Source: a virus
Length of the DNA: 35,510 nucleotides
Virus record (IMG/VR): IMGVR_UViG_3300020469_000125
Location: 1-35,510 of that record
Reading direction: 5' to 3' (one strand)
A model generated the notes under the pieces. That model did not search any database and was not told the DNA's origin. It saw nothing but the letters and a program-made list of their open reading frames with translations. Both the position numbers and the translations under genes were made by a program. Positions 1 through 7,847 of this stretch are shown here, one piece after another (within the stretch, counting starts at the first letter, position 1; each line of letters begins with the position of its first letter).

Positions 1-33
1 AGACATAGACTTGGGACCAACTTGGTGTTAATT

Positions 34-327
34 ATGGAAGACGACTCAATATTATTCGAAGCATACCACCTTGTAAACAAAGATAGAAAAGAAGACTATG
101 GTGATGTTTTAAAAGATTTTACTAGAACTTCAACCATATGGTCAAGTTTATTAGAAGATAGGTTAAAAAGTAACTTGACACCAGTTGATGTCGCTGTAAT
201 GATGATAGCTCTCAAATTATCAAGAACTGCTTTTAAAAAAGACAAGAGAGATAATTGGGTTGATATCGCAGGTTATGCACATCTAGCTGACTTGTGCTCT
301 AAACACAACAATAATAACAATGAATAA
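34..327 (+). CDS. DUF6378-like phage protein
   Basis: Small protein of about 97 residues whose pattern (EAYHLVNKDRKEDYG near the N-terminus, then PVDVAVMMIALKLSR, then DNWVDIAGYAHL) matches, from memory, the DUF6378 family common in phages; its function is unknown. I chose the ATG at 34 because the family motif starts about ten residues later. The frame stays open leftward to base 1 with a TTG at 22, so the true start could lie outside the window. No clear Shine-Dalgarno sequence is visible. It overlaps the next gene by 8 nt and is the first visible member of the rightward early operon. The C-terminus is a low-complexity Asn run. Confidence 0.75.
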   Translation: MEDDSILFEAYHLVNKDRKEDYGDVLKDFTRTSTIWSSLLEDRLKSNLTPVDVAVMMIALKLSRTAFKKDKRDNWVDIAGYAHLADLCSKHNNNNNE

Positions 328-907
328 TGAAACAAATATTACTATCACTGAAAGTGAAGATACTTCAGATCTTGTTGAAGATGCTGAAGCTACTGTCGTG
401 CAAAACGACTTGGCAGAAATTAGGCAATTGGGTGATACACTCAATAACCTCGATCAAGAAATACTTAGAATCGAAGCTGAAACAAGTAACCTAAAACAAA
501 AACGTAAGCAGGTAGCAGAAGAGTTGATACCTGACTTAATGAATAAATGTGGTTTATCTTTAATTCAACTAAGCAATGGATCTAAAATACAAATCAAAGA
601 GTTTGTAGATGCTAGAATCAAAGATCCTAATGTAGCATTTGAATGGCTTAGAGAAACAAACAATGATTCTATTATTAAAAATGAGATTACTATTAGTCTT
701 AATAAAGGCGAAGATGAAACTGCTCGTAACATTCTCGCAACACTAAAAGAAACATTTGATGTCGACGCTGGTTTAAAAATCGGTGTTCATAACATGACAC
801 TAAAATCTTTCTGCAAAGATGCTTTGGCAAATCCAGAGCTTGCAGAATCCTTACCTCGTGAAGCTTTCGGTATCTACGAAGGTCAACGAGCGAAAATAAC
901 CAACTAA
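320..907 (+). CDS. Coiled-coil early phage protein, unknown function
   Basis: 195 residues. The N-terminal 35 residues are acidic and Thr/Ser-rich; residues about 38-72 form a heptad-like coiled coil (repeated Leu/Ile with LKQKRKQVAEEL). A compact domain follows with LSNGSKIQIKEFVDARI, AFEWLRE and FGIYEGQ. The pattern resembles a family I have seen in many marine and cyanobacterial phages, always beside replication genes and without an assigned activity (possibly DUF7173, low certainty). It overlaps the previous gene and lies 16 nt before an SSB-like gene, so a role in DNA metabolism is inferred from context only. Confidence 0.7.
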   Translation: MNNETNITITESEDTSDLVEDAEATVVQNDLAEIRQLGDTLNNLDQEILRIEAETSNLKQKRKQVAEELIPDLMNKCGLSLIQLSNGSKIQIKEFVDARIKDPNVAFEWLRETNNDSIIKNEITISLNKGEDETARNILATLKETFDVDAGLKIGVHNMTLKSFCKDALANPELAESLPREAFGIYEGQRAKITN

Positions 908-923
908 CAGAAAGAAGAAAAAT

Positions 924-1652
924 ATGGCATTTGATATTACAACAGTATCAGGTCAGGGAACAGAGAACCTCGATTCAGGTGGTTCTTCTTTACCCTTCGT
1001 AAAGTTGTTGCAGGACTTGAGTCCTCAACTAAAAGCTCAGAAAGATGAATACATCGAGGGCTCTAAGTCAGGTGATCTTATGTTTGCAAAAACACAAAGC
1101 ATCATCCAACAACCAGCAAGGATATTACCTTGTTACACAAAATCCATTTACACAGAATGGATTCCACGATCAAAAGGTGGAGGCTTTGTAGGCAACCATC
1201 CTTTAAACATTGTTAGTCACAAAGACTATCAAAAAGGTCGTGAACGACAATACGATGAATGGCTTGGTGATAACGAGCTAAAGTTCACAACATACTGGTT
1301 TGTTCTACTAGAACAAGACGGAGTTTGGGAACAAGCAGTTATACCATTCACTTCCTCACAATTGCGAGTATCACGCAAACTCACTGGTGACATCAATAAG
1401 TTCCGTTATCAAGAAATGGACGTGAAGCCACCATTGTTTGCACAATCATGGGAACTAACCTCTGCGTTAGAAACCAGCAAGAATGGAGATGATTACTACA
1501 ACTTCAACTTCGCAGAACCAAAAGTCCTTGACTTTGAGGCTGATGAAACGTTGTTGTCTTTAGCATCAGAGACATTCAAAAGTGCATCTGATACACCGTT
1601 GTTACAAACTAGCGAACAGCCAGTTATGTTAACATCGGAACAACCGTTCTAA
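924..1652 (+). CDS. Putative ssDNA-binding (SSB-like) protein
   Basis: 242 residues. The core has LPFVKLLQDLSPQLK, a YIEGSKSGDL segment and TEWIPRSKGGGFVG, a layout seen in phage proteins often annotated as single-strand DNA binding; I infer that role. The last residues are SEQPF. A Pro-Phe terminus is the hallmark of the bacterial SSB protein-docking tip, although the tip here is only weakly acidic. The upstream context AGAAAGAAG before the ATG is a weak ribosome site. It lies directly before the structured leader of the primase gene. A non-SSB role cannot be excluded, because no OB-fold motif can be proved by eye. Confidence 0.6.
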   Translation: MAFDITTVSGQGTENLDSGGSSLPFVKLLQDLSPQLKAQKDEYIEGSKSGDLMFAKTQSIIQQPARILPCYTKSIYTEWIPRSKGGGFVGNHPLNIVSHKDYQKGRERQYDEWLGDNELKFTTYWFVLLEQDGVWEQAVIPFTSSQLRVSRKLTGDINKFRYQEMDVKPPLFAQSWELTSALETSKNGDDYYNFNFAEPKVLDFEADETLLSLASETFKSASDTPLLQTSEQPVMLTSEQPF

Positions 1653-1836
1653 CACGGTGTCCCATCTCACACTCTTTGTTTTGATTGTTCATACTAAAAA
1701 CATTCGTGAGATGGGACTTAACTTTCCTGGGACGCCCTTGAGATGGGGCTAAACGAACAGCCGTAGCGTTAATACGGATCGCACTAAGGAGGCGTGAGGT
1801 AGTGAGAAGAATTCTACCATCCTTAACATTTTTTTT
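1653..1836 (+). promoter_or_regulatory. Structured RNA leader of the primase gene
   Basis: 184 nt without a gene in an otherwise overlapping operon. It holds a perfect 12-bp inverted repeat (1659-1670 with 1706-1717). A second copy of the 3' arm core, TGAGATGGG at 1739-1747 (first copy 1707-1715), could pair with the same 5' arm. There are small hairpins at 1734-1749 (GCCC/GGGC), 1761-1777 (CCGTA/TACGG) and 1782-1804 (CACTA/TAGTG). The last one exposes AAGGAGG (1786-1792), the best Shine-Dalgarno match in the early arm, yet it lies 44 nt before the primase ATG. Competing arms and a hairpin-embedded SD suggest a translational or attenuation switch. Not a tRNA. Confidence 0.5.
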
Positions 1837-1852
1837 ATGTCATTACCAGTAG
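1802..1852 (+). CDS. Possible 16-aa leader peptide (uORF)
   Basis: A GTG codon at 1802 sits 9 nt after the AAGGAGG at 1786-1792 and opens a 16-codon frame (begins VRRILPSL) that stops at 1852, inside the first codons of the primase. The primase ATG itself has no Shine-Dalgarno sequence and follows a run of eight T. The uORF could couple translation to the primase, or slippage on the T run could join the two frames. Evidence is only SD spacing and overlap. Confidence 0.2.
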   Translation: MRRILPSLTFFLCHYQ

Positions 1853-3381
1853 CAGATTTAGCCTTTAGATTTCATGAATTATTTACATGCAACACTGAAG
1901 TATATGGGCAAACTACACTTACTGGAAAAACCAGAGAACGAGACGGCAAGACTGATTCAAAATCATTCTTAGTTAAGTCTGAGTTAAACACTGATATATG
2001 GGAACAACATCTTAGAGGAGAAAAAATTATTGGATGCACTCCTTTAATTAATGAAGAGAATGTTAAATGGGGAGCTCTTGATATAGATGTATATCAAAAC
2101 GCTAATACAATAGAAAATATTTTAGATTCTATTGTAGAACATAAGCTACCTTTTATACTATGCAGGTCTAAGTCAGGTGGTGCTCATGTATACATATTTT
2201 TTTCAGAAGAAATATCTGCAGTTGCTGTTATTGACAAACTAAAGTCTTTCTCTGCATTCTTTGGTCAGGGTGCTTGCGAGATATACCCTAAGCAACCTAA
2301 AATAGGTAATCGTAAAGATAACAGCAAATATGGCAATTGGATAAATATGCCATACTCTGGCACTCCTACATTACAATACGCTTTTAATTGGGATAAAGAA
2401 GCTTTAAATCCAGAACAGTTTATAGAATTTGCTGTTTCTAAAAAGTTAAACAAAGCAAGCTTTAACGACTTAAAAGTTCCTGCGTTAGATGAAGAAGCAT
2501 TACCAGACGGACCACCATGTCTTAATTATATATTTAAACATAACGCAAAACACAGTGAATCGAGAAACATCACATTAGCTAATGTAGCTGTATACTTAAA
2601 GAAAGCATATCCAAGTGAATGGAAGTTAATGCTTTCAAAGTTTAATAGAAAATTCTCAGAACCTTTAGAAGATAGAGAAGTAGAAAACATAATTAAATCT
2701 TACGAAAAGAAAGATTATAAATATCAATGTGCTAACAATCCATTGTGTAAGTATTGTGACGCTAAACTATGTGGACAACGTAAATACGGTATAGGTCAAG
2801 AAGAGTTCTTACCTAATAACCGATCACTTATACAACTTAAAAGCGATCCACCTTTATGGTTTTTAACTTTAGATGATGCTGAAATACAACTTACAACAGA
2901 ACAATTTGATAACTTTAATCAGTTTAATCAACGTGTAATGGAGCGTTTGTTATTTAAGTTTCCTCCAATTAAACAAGAAGACTGGATTAAACAACAAAAC
3001 TTATTGCTCAAAAATTGCACACAGATTGAAATACCTTTTGAGATGACACCTATAGGTCAGCTTGTAGAATATGTATCAATGTTTTGTGCTACAGCTAGCG
3101 ACAATGCTAATAACATAAAGCTTGGACCAATCAAACAACATGGATGTTTTTATTTCCGTATGGTTGATCTAAAAGATTATTTAGGACAACAAAGATTTAA
3201 AGAGTTACCTGATAACAAAATACTATCTGTAATTAAACAAGTGTTAAAAGCAGATGCTGTAACTCACACAATAAAAGAACCTGTTAAGCTTAATGTAAGA
3301 TGTTGGAGAGTTCGTAGTGAGGTTTTGGAAATTAGTCCGTCTCATTCATTACCTAATTTAGAAGATGAAAATCCCTATTGA
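1837..3381 (+). CDS. Archaeo-eukaryotic primase (PrimPol/TOTE-type)
   Basis: 514 residues. The AEP catalytic signature is visible: LDIDVY with Asp82 and Asp84 (motif I), SKSGGAHVYIFF with His117 (motif II) and the EIYPKQ/GNWINMPY region around 148-173 (motif III area). A four-Cys cluster follows (Cys298, Cys304, Cys307, Cys312) ending in CGQRKYGIG, typical of the C-terminal zinc region in primases of TOTE conflict and plasmid/phage PrimPol types. The C-terminal 190 residues are unassigned. AEPs of this class make primers and many also polymerise DNA. The next gene starts 17 nt inside its end. With no DNA polymerase visible in the window, it is the main replication enzyme present. Confidence 0.85.
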   Translation: MSLPVADLAFRFHELFTCNTEVYGQTTLTGKTRERDGKTDSKSFLVKSELNTDIWEQHLRGEKIIGCTPLINEENVKWGALDIDVYQNANTIENILDSIVEHKLPFILCRSKSGGAHVYIFFSEEISAVAVIDKLKSFSAFFGQGACEIYPKQPKIGNRKDNSKYGNWINMPYSGTPTLQYAFNWDKEALNPEQFIEFAVSKKLNKASFNDLKVPALDEEALPDGPPCLNYIFKHNAKHSESRNITLANVAVYLKKAYPSEWKLMLSKFNRKFSEPLEDREVENIIKSYEKKDYKYQCANNPLCKYCDAKLCGQRKYGIGQEEFLPNNRSLIQLKSDPPLWFLTLDDAEIQLTTEQFDNFNQFNQRVMERLLFKFPPIKQEDWIKQQNLLLKNCTQIEIPFEMTPIGQLVEYVSMFCATASDNANNIKLGPIKQHGCFYFRMVDLKDYLGQQRFKELPDNKILSVIKQVLKADAVTHTIKEPVKLNVRCWRVRSEVLEISPSHSLPNLEDENPY

Positions 3382-3751
3382 ATTTATAATGTGTATAGCA
3401 ATGATTGAATCAGGGCAAAACCCTAATGCAATCGGTGATAACTACGAGTCTTTAGGCATCCTACAAATCCAGGAAGCATATGTAATAGATGCTTCTTCAT
3501 ATGCAAATGCTAATTGGACACACGAAGATGCTTTAGATGAAGACACAGCTATAAAAATATTTTACGCTTACATGTATCGTTATGCTACTAAAGAAAGATT
3601 AGGTCGTGAACCTACATTAGAAGACATTGCTAGAATACATAATGGGGGACCAAATGGTTATCTAAAACTTTCAACAATAAAATACTGGAACAAAGTTAAA
3701 CAACTATATGACAAACACCACAATATATGTAGCAAGTGCTGGGACAGGTAA
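3365..3751 (+). CDS. Lytic transglycosylase / lysozyme-like (SLT fold)
   Basis: 128 residues. AMIESGQNP places the catalytic Glu at residue 15, followed by SLGILQIQEAYV and IARIHNGGPNGYLK, the three signature blocks of soluble lytic transglycosylase/lysozyme-like domains. The enzyme would cleave peptidoglycan glycan strands. No signal peptide or membrane segment is visible, so export would need a holin or virion packaging. It overlaps the primase by 17 nt and the helicase by 44 nt, an unusually deep nesting that ties it to the replication genes rather than the lysis genes at 14.2-14.7 kb. T7 also keeps its lysozyme (gp3.5) in the replication region. Confidence 0.85.
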   Translation: MKIPIEFIMCIAMIESGQNPNAIGDNYESLGILQIQEAYVIDASSYANANWTHEDALDEDTAIKIFYAYMYRYATKERLGREPTLEDIARIHNGGPNGYLKLSTIKYWNKVKQLYDKHHNICSKCWDR

Positions 3752-5222
3752 AACTACAACACTTATGGACATTGTCACTAAATGTCTAGAAACTACAACT
3801 CCTGACAAAATTTGTTTTACTACGTTTACTAAAGCTGGTGCTCAAGAAGCTATAGACAGAGCTTTAATAAAAAACACAAACTATTCCTTATCAGATTTTA
3901 AAGCTTTTAGCACATTACATGCTTTATGTTATAGACGTATACCACGCAAGCAAATGCTTGGTAATGAAGATTATAAATTATTGTCAGAGCTTACAGGATA
4001 TAATATATCTGGTAATACAGCTTATGATTCATCTGGCATTTTGTATTACAACAATACAGGTGATCGTATATTATACTATAATAGTTTAGGACGTAACTTA
4101 AAAATATCTGCTAACGAAGTATTATCCTTACAAATAGGGGCAAAATTGACGGCAGAACATCTTGAGGAGTTTAATCAATTCTACAAAGAATTTAAGATAC
4201 AAAAGAATAAATACGACTTTACTGACCAGTTGGAAGAATATATAAGGCAAGACATAAAGCCTAATTTTGATTATGTATTTGTTGATGAAGCTCAAGATTT
4301 ATCTCCGTTACAATGGGATGTTATTAATTTTATTAGTCAAAACTGCAAACAATTATTTATTGCAGGGGATGATAAACAATCTATATTTAAATTTGCTGGT
4401 GGCGATCCTAAATCACTAATCAACAAAAAAGGTAATAGAATTGTATTAGATACATCGTATAGACTACCTACAGCTATCTTAAAATATGCAGAAAAAATAG
4501 CTGATAGAATAAACGAAAAACAAGATTACAAAGTTAAATCTAAAAATGACAACGGACACGTTCAAAACGTGCATAGTTTATGTGATTTAAAATTTAACAA
4601 TAAAGAAACTTGGTTTCTTCTATGTAGAAATAAAACTTTATTGTCTATATTTGAACATGAGCTTATGCGTCAAAAACAACTGTTTGTATCCGCAAGTTCT
4701 AGTTCTTTGTTTAATCATCAACAAATAAAATTTATACTACTTTGGGAAAGACTCCGTCGTGGTTACAAAATTAAAGCACTTGAGCTTAAAAAACTATATC
4801 ACGATTATCTACCAACAGGTAGTGTAGTAAAAAGAGGTTGTAAAAAACAACTAGATATAATGCCAGATAATGAATTGTTTGACAAAGATGATTTAAAAAG
4901 TAATTTTGGATTACTATCAACTGATAAATGGAACACAGTATTTAAACTACCTGAGTTTACAAAAGATCTTTTATTAAAAGCAGAATCAGAAGATAGATTA
5001 GACAACGCAAACAACATAGAAGTTAACACAATACACGCTACAAAAGGTAGAGAAGCTGACAACGTAGTTATTCTACCTGACATGTCAGGCATTACTTACA
5101 AAGGTATGCTGCGTGATCCAGACAACGAACATAGAGTTTTTTATGTAGCAGCAACTAGAGCTAAACAAAAACTATTTGTTCATTCACCAGTAACAACACA
5201 ATTTTATAAAATGCCAAGATGA
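3708..5222 (+). CDS. UvrD/PcrA-like SF1 DNA helicase
   Basis: 504 residues with the ordered SF1A motifs: Walker A ASAGTGKTTT (Lys15), Ia-like CFTTFTKAGAQEA, Walker B VFVDEAQDLSPLQ (Asp193-Glu194), motif III AGDDKQSIFKF, motif IV SYRLP (Arg252), motif V NTIHATKGREADNVV and motif VI FYVAATRAKQKL. It should translocate 3' to 5' on single-stranded DNA and unwind the phage template. The protein is short for a UvrD (about 700 residues) because the 1B/2B insertions are reduced. The last four bases overlap the next gene as ATGA, indicating translational coupling to the SF2 helicase. Confidence 0.9.
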   Translation: MTNTTIYVASAGTGKTTTLMDIVTKCLETTTPDKICFTTFTKAGAQEAIDRALIKNTNYSLSDFKAFSTLHALCYRRIPRKQMLGNEDYKLLSELTGYNISGNTAYDSSGILYYNNTGDRILYYNSLGRNLKISANEVLSLQIGAKLTAEHLEEFNQFYKEFKIQKNKYDFTDQLEEYIRQDIKPNFDYVFVDEAQDLSPLQWDVINFISQNCKQLFIAGDDKQSIFKFAGGDPKSLINKKGNRIVLDTSYRLPTAILKYAEKIADRINEKQDYKVKSKNDNGHVQNVHSLCDLKFNNKETWFLLCRNKTLLSIFEHELMRQKQLFVSASSSSLFNHQQIKFILLWERLRRGYKIKALELKKLYHDYLPTGSVVKRGCKKQLDIMPDNELFDKDDLKSNFGLLSTDKWNTVFKLPEFTKDLLLKAESEDRLDNANNIEVNTIHATKGREADNVVILPDMSGITYKGMLRDPDNEHRVFYVAATRAKQKLFVHSPVTTQFYKMPR

Positions 5223-6625
5223 TTTACAAAACTAAACCTTTAAACCATCAGTTTGACGCTGTTACTAGATTCCATAATAAATATTATGGAGCTCTGTTTT
5301 GTGAAATGGGAACAGGCAAAACTAAAATAATGTTAGATATTTTACAGAACAGCAATAGCAACTTTGATGCTGTTGTAGTAGCACCTAATGGTTTACATCA
5401 TAATTGGACACTTAATGAAATACCTAAACACATAGACAATGTAGAAGTTTACTGTTGGAAAGGTCCCATAAAAACTAAACGTGGTAAACAAGACATTGTT
5501 CGATTTTGCAACCACACAGGTAATCGCATATTCTTAATAAACATAGAAGCTTTAAGAACAAAACCAGGTTATTCAACAACAGAACAGTTTACAAAAACTT
5601 TTAAACCTAATTCACATTTTATTGTTGATGAGTCAACATGCATAAAAAATCCAAAAGCTTTACAAACTAAAAATGTTTTAAAGTTATCTGCTACTTCATT
5701 GCGTAGATGGGTCTTAAACGGAACACCAATAACACAGTCTCCACTAGACCTGTTTACGCAATGTCGATTTTTACATAAAGAAGCTATTCCTTATAACACC
5801 TATACAGCTTTTAAACATCAGTTTGCTATAGAACAAACAATAAATATGGGAAGTAGATCTTTTCGTAAAGTAGTTGGGTTCCAAAACTTAAATCAACTCA
5901 CTGAGCTTTTAGAACCATTTACATTACGCATAGAAAAAAAAGATTGTTTAGATTTACCTAATAAAACTTTTGAAAAAGTAGTTGTTCCTATGACATTGGA
6001 ACAAGAAAGAGTATACACTTCTATGAAGAATGATTGTATTGCTTTGTTAGAATCTGGTGCTCTAGTTACAACAACTTTAGCGTTAACAAGAATCATTAAA
6101 CTTCATCAAATACTAACAGGGTTTATTACCTGCGATGATAGCACAGAACACGCTATTGAAAACAACAGGATAGCTGCACTTCTGCAAATAGCAGAGACAA
6201 CACAGCCTTTAGTTGTGTTTTGTGCTTACAAGTTTAATGTAAAAATAATATTAGAAGCATTACAAAACAAATTTCCAAATGCTAATATTGTGCAATACAC
6301 AGGAGATGTGTCAGATAAAGTGCGAAATAAAGGCGTTCAAGATTTTCAAGACGGTAAAGCACAATTTTTTATAGCTACGTCAGCAGCTTCTAAAGGTTTG
6401 ACACTTCACAAAGCATCTACTATGGTATACTTCTCAAACAACTACAGTCTAGAAACTAGACTTCAAAGTCAGGATAGAATACACAGAATTGGTCAAAACA
6501 ACAAATGTACCTACATTGATCTTGTAGTGCCTAAAACAGTAGATGAACAAATATTAAAACGACTAAAAGAAAAGAAAGAATTATCTAGCATGGTGTTAGA
6601 TGATTTGATAGAAATAATAAAATGA
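5219..6625 (+). CDS. SNF2-like SF2 helicase/ATPase
   Basis: 468 residues. Walker A CEMGTGKTKIM (Lys34), Walker B HFIVDEST (Asp137-Glu138), motif III LNGTPITQSPLDLF, and motif VI SQDRIHRIGQ at about 417-426, the classic SNF2 arginine-finger block. Lone SNF2-like ATPases of this size occur in many phages; they translocate on duplex DNA and may help fork movement, recombination or removal of bound proteins. The start is fixed by the ATGA overlap with the SF1 helicase; the end overlaps the following 57-aa gene. No nuclease or HNH domain is fused. Confidence 0.9.
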   Translation: MIYKTKPLNHQFDAVTRFHNKYYGALFCEMGTGKTKIMLDILQNSNSNFDAVVVAPNGLHHNWTLNEIPKHIDNVEVYCWKGPIKTKRGKQDIVRFCNHTGNRIFLINIEALRTKPGYSTTEQFTKTFKPNSHFIVDESTCIKNPKALQTKNVLKLSATSLRRWVLNGTPITQSPLDLFTQCRFLHKEAIPYNTYTAFKHQFAIEQTINMGSRSFRKVVGFQNLNQLTELLEPFTLRIEKKDCLDLPNKTFEKVVVPMTLEQERVYTSMKNDCIALLESGALVTTTLALTRIIKLHQILTGFITCDDSTEHAIENNRIAALLQIAETTQPLVVFCAYKFNVKIILEALQNKFPNANIVQYTGDVSDKVRNKGVQDFQDGKAQFFIATSAASKGLTLHKASTMVYFSNNYSLETRLQSQDRIHRIGQNNKCTYIDLVVPKTVDEQILKRLKEKKELSSMVLDDLIEIIK

Positions 6626-6795
6626 ATTCACCATTTGACCAAAAAGCAACAGACATTCTACAAAAAGGTTTAGAAGTCATGACTAAAGCTTGTGACGCTT
6701 TAACAAAACAAAACGATCAGTTGAACAAAGACATAAAAGGTCTTAAGTTAAAGATTCAACGATTAGAAGAAGAACTAGTAATATATAAACAATGA
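6622..6795 (+). CDS. 57-aa coiled-coil protein
   Basis: A short frame beginning MNSPFDQKATDILQ and ending EELVIYKQ. Residues about 25-54 show a clean heptad coiled coil (LTKQNDQLNKDIKGLKLKI). It starts in an ATGA-type overlap with the SNF2-like gene and ends in an ATGA overlap with the metallophosphoesterase gene, so both neighbours support translation. No catalytic motif. A dimeric partner or adaptor for a neighbouring enzyme is a guess. Confidence 0.75.
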   Translation: MNSPFDQKATDILQKGLEVMTKACDALTKQNDQLNKDIKGLKLKIQRLEEELVIYKQ

Positions 6796-7757
6796 AAAAA
6801 TCAGATGTTGTAAAGAAGTATGTTGAAAAGTTCCCAGACATTGGAAACAGAACTTTAGCTAATCTAATTTACAAAGAACATCCGAATTTGTGGACAACCA
6901 AAGAAGCAGCACGTTCTTCTGTTAGGTATGTAAGAGGTAACATTGGTAAAGATGTTAAAAGATTTGCCAGTCACCCTAAAAAAAATGGTGTTGCTGGTGA
7001 GTATAAATTACCTAAATCACTTAACAAAAAAAAATCAATAGTCCGTATACCTGATGGCACAACGCTTATACTAGCTGATGTGCACATACCATATCACGAT
7101 GTTGAATCTTTAGAGTGTGCTTTATCACATTTAAATAATCCTACAAACATTGTATTAAACGGAGATGCATTAGACTTTTTTGCTGTTAGTCGCTGGGACA
7201 AGGATCCTGATGCACGAGACTTAGCTGGTGAGCTACAAGCTAGCCGTCAGTTTCTTATGCACCTCAGAGAAAGATTCCCAGATTCCAACATATACTTTAA
7301 AATAGGTAACCACGAAGAGAGGTGGGAGACGTATTTATGGAGAAAAGCACCAGAAATTTGTGGTGTGCCTGACTTCAAATTATCCAAGTTACTAAGATTC
7401 GAAGAACTAAACATCGAAGAAATAGGAGGTCGCCAGCTTGCTAAAGCTGGTAGCCTTTGGATATTACATGGTCACGAGTTTCCAGGAGCCTTTGACCCAG
7501 TTAACTTTGCTCGGACTTTACAAGTCAAAACAGGATGTTGTACCATCGCTGGTCACAAGCATAAAACCAGCCAACACGCGGTCAGGAGGATGAATAACGA
7601 TACTATCAGTTGTTGGAGCATCGGCTGTCTCTGCGACCTCGATCCTGACTATATGCCTGTGAACCAATGGAACAGAGGATTCGCTGTCGTCACCCACAAG
7701 GGCAAGAAATTCAGCGTAGATAATTACAGGATCGTTGACGGAGAAGCCCACCGTTAA
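6792..7757 (+). CDS. Calcineurin-like metallophosphoesterase
   Basis: 321 residues. The two-metal phosphoesterase signatures are all present: ADVHIPYHD (Asp96, His98), NGDALDFF (Asp125), GNHEER (Asn173, His174), LHGHEFPG (His226) and AGHKHKTS (His255, His257). The N-terminal 60 residues are basic and look like a helix-turn-helix (VVKKYVEKFPDIGNRTLANLI), suggesting DNA or RNA contact. Relatives in phages are annotated as metallophosphoesterases or DNA-repair exonucleases; nuclease, phosphatase and cyclic-nucleotide phosphodiesterase activities are all possible. It is the last gene of the early operon and meets the late operon tail to tail. Confidence 0.85.
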   Translation: MKKSDVVKKYVEKFPDIGNRTLANLIYKEHPNLWTTKEAARSSVRYVRGNIGKDVKRFASHPKKNGVAGEYKLPKSLNKKKSIVRIPDGTTLILADVHIPYHDVESLECALSHLNNPTNIVLNGDALDFFAVSRWDKDPDARDLAGELQASRQFLMHLRERFPDSNIYFKIGNHEERWETYLWRKAPEICGVPDFKLSKLLRFEELNIEEIGGRQLAKAGSLWILHGHEFPGAFDPVNFARTLQVKTGCCTIAGHKHKTSQHAVRRMNNDTISCWSIGCLCDLDPDYMPVNQWNRGFAVVTHKGKKFSVDNYRIVDGEAHR

Positions 7758-7843
7758 CTAGCAATTTCAGGGCTAGTAGAAGGTGTGGTTTGAGTTCCAA
7801 TATCAGGACTTGATGTTGTGCTTGATGTAGTTTGTTTTGGCAT
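7754..7843 (-). CDS. Possible 29-aa Ser/Thr/Pro-rich peptide
   Basis: A 29-codon frame (begins MPKQTTSSTTSS) starting 4 nt after the tail-fibre stop and ending in the convergent junction. A TTGACA lies at 7874-7879, 30 nt upstream of its ATG, the same spacing seen before three other late genes, but no good -10 follows. Composition is low-complexity. It may be a real last gene of the late arm or chance; longer in-frame starts up to 7936 would overlap the fibre gene. Confidence 0.35.
   Translation of the reverse strand: MPKQTTSSTTSSPDIGTQTTPSTSPEIAS
7757..7777. terminator. Weak hairpin at the convergent junction
   Basis: ACTAGC (7757-7762) pairs with GCTAGT (7772-7777) around a 9-nt loop, just past the stop of the early operon. 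The stem is only 6 bp and no T tract follows, so intrinsic termination here is doubtful. Confidence 0.25.
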
Positions 7844-7847
7844 AATG

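Noticed and set aside
1653-1836. tRNA or known riboswitch in the primase leader
   Set aside because: No T-loop, acceptor pairing or CCA end, and no recognised aptamer core.
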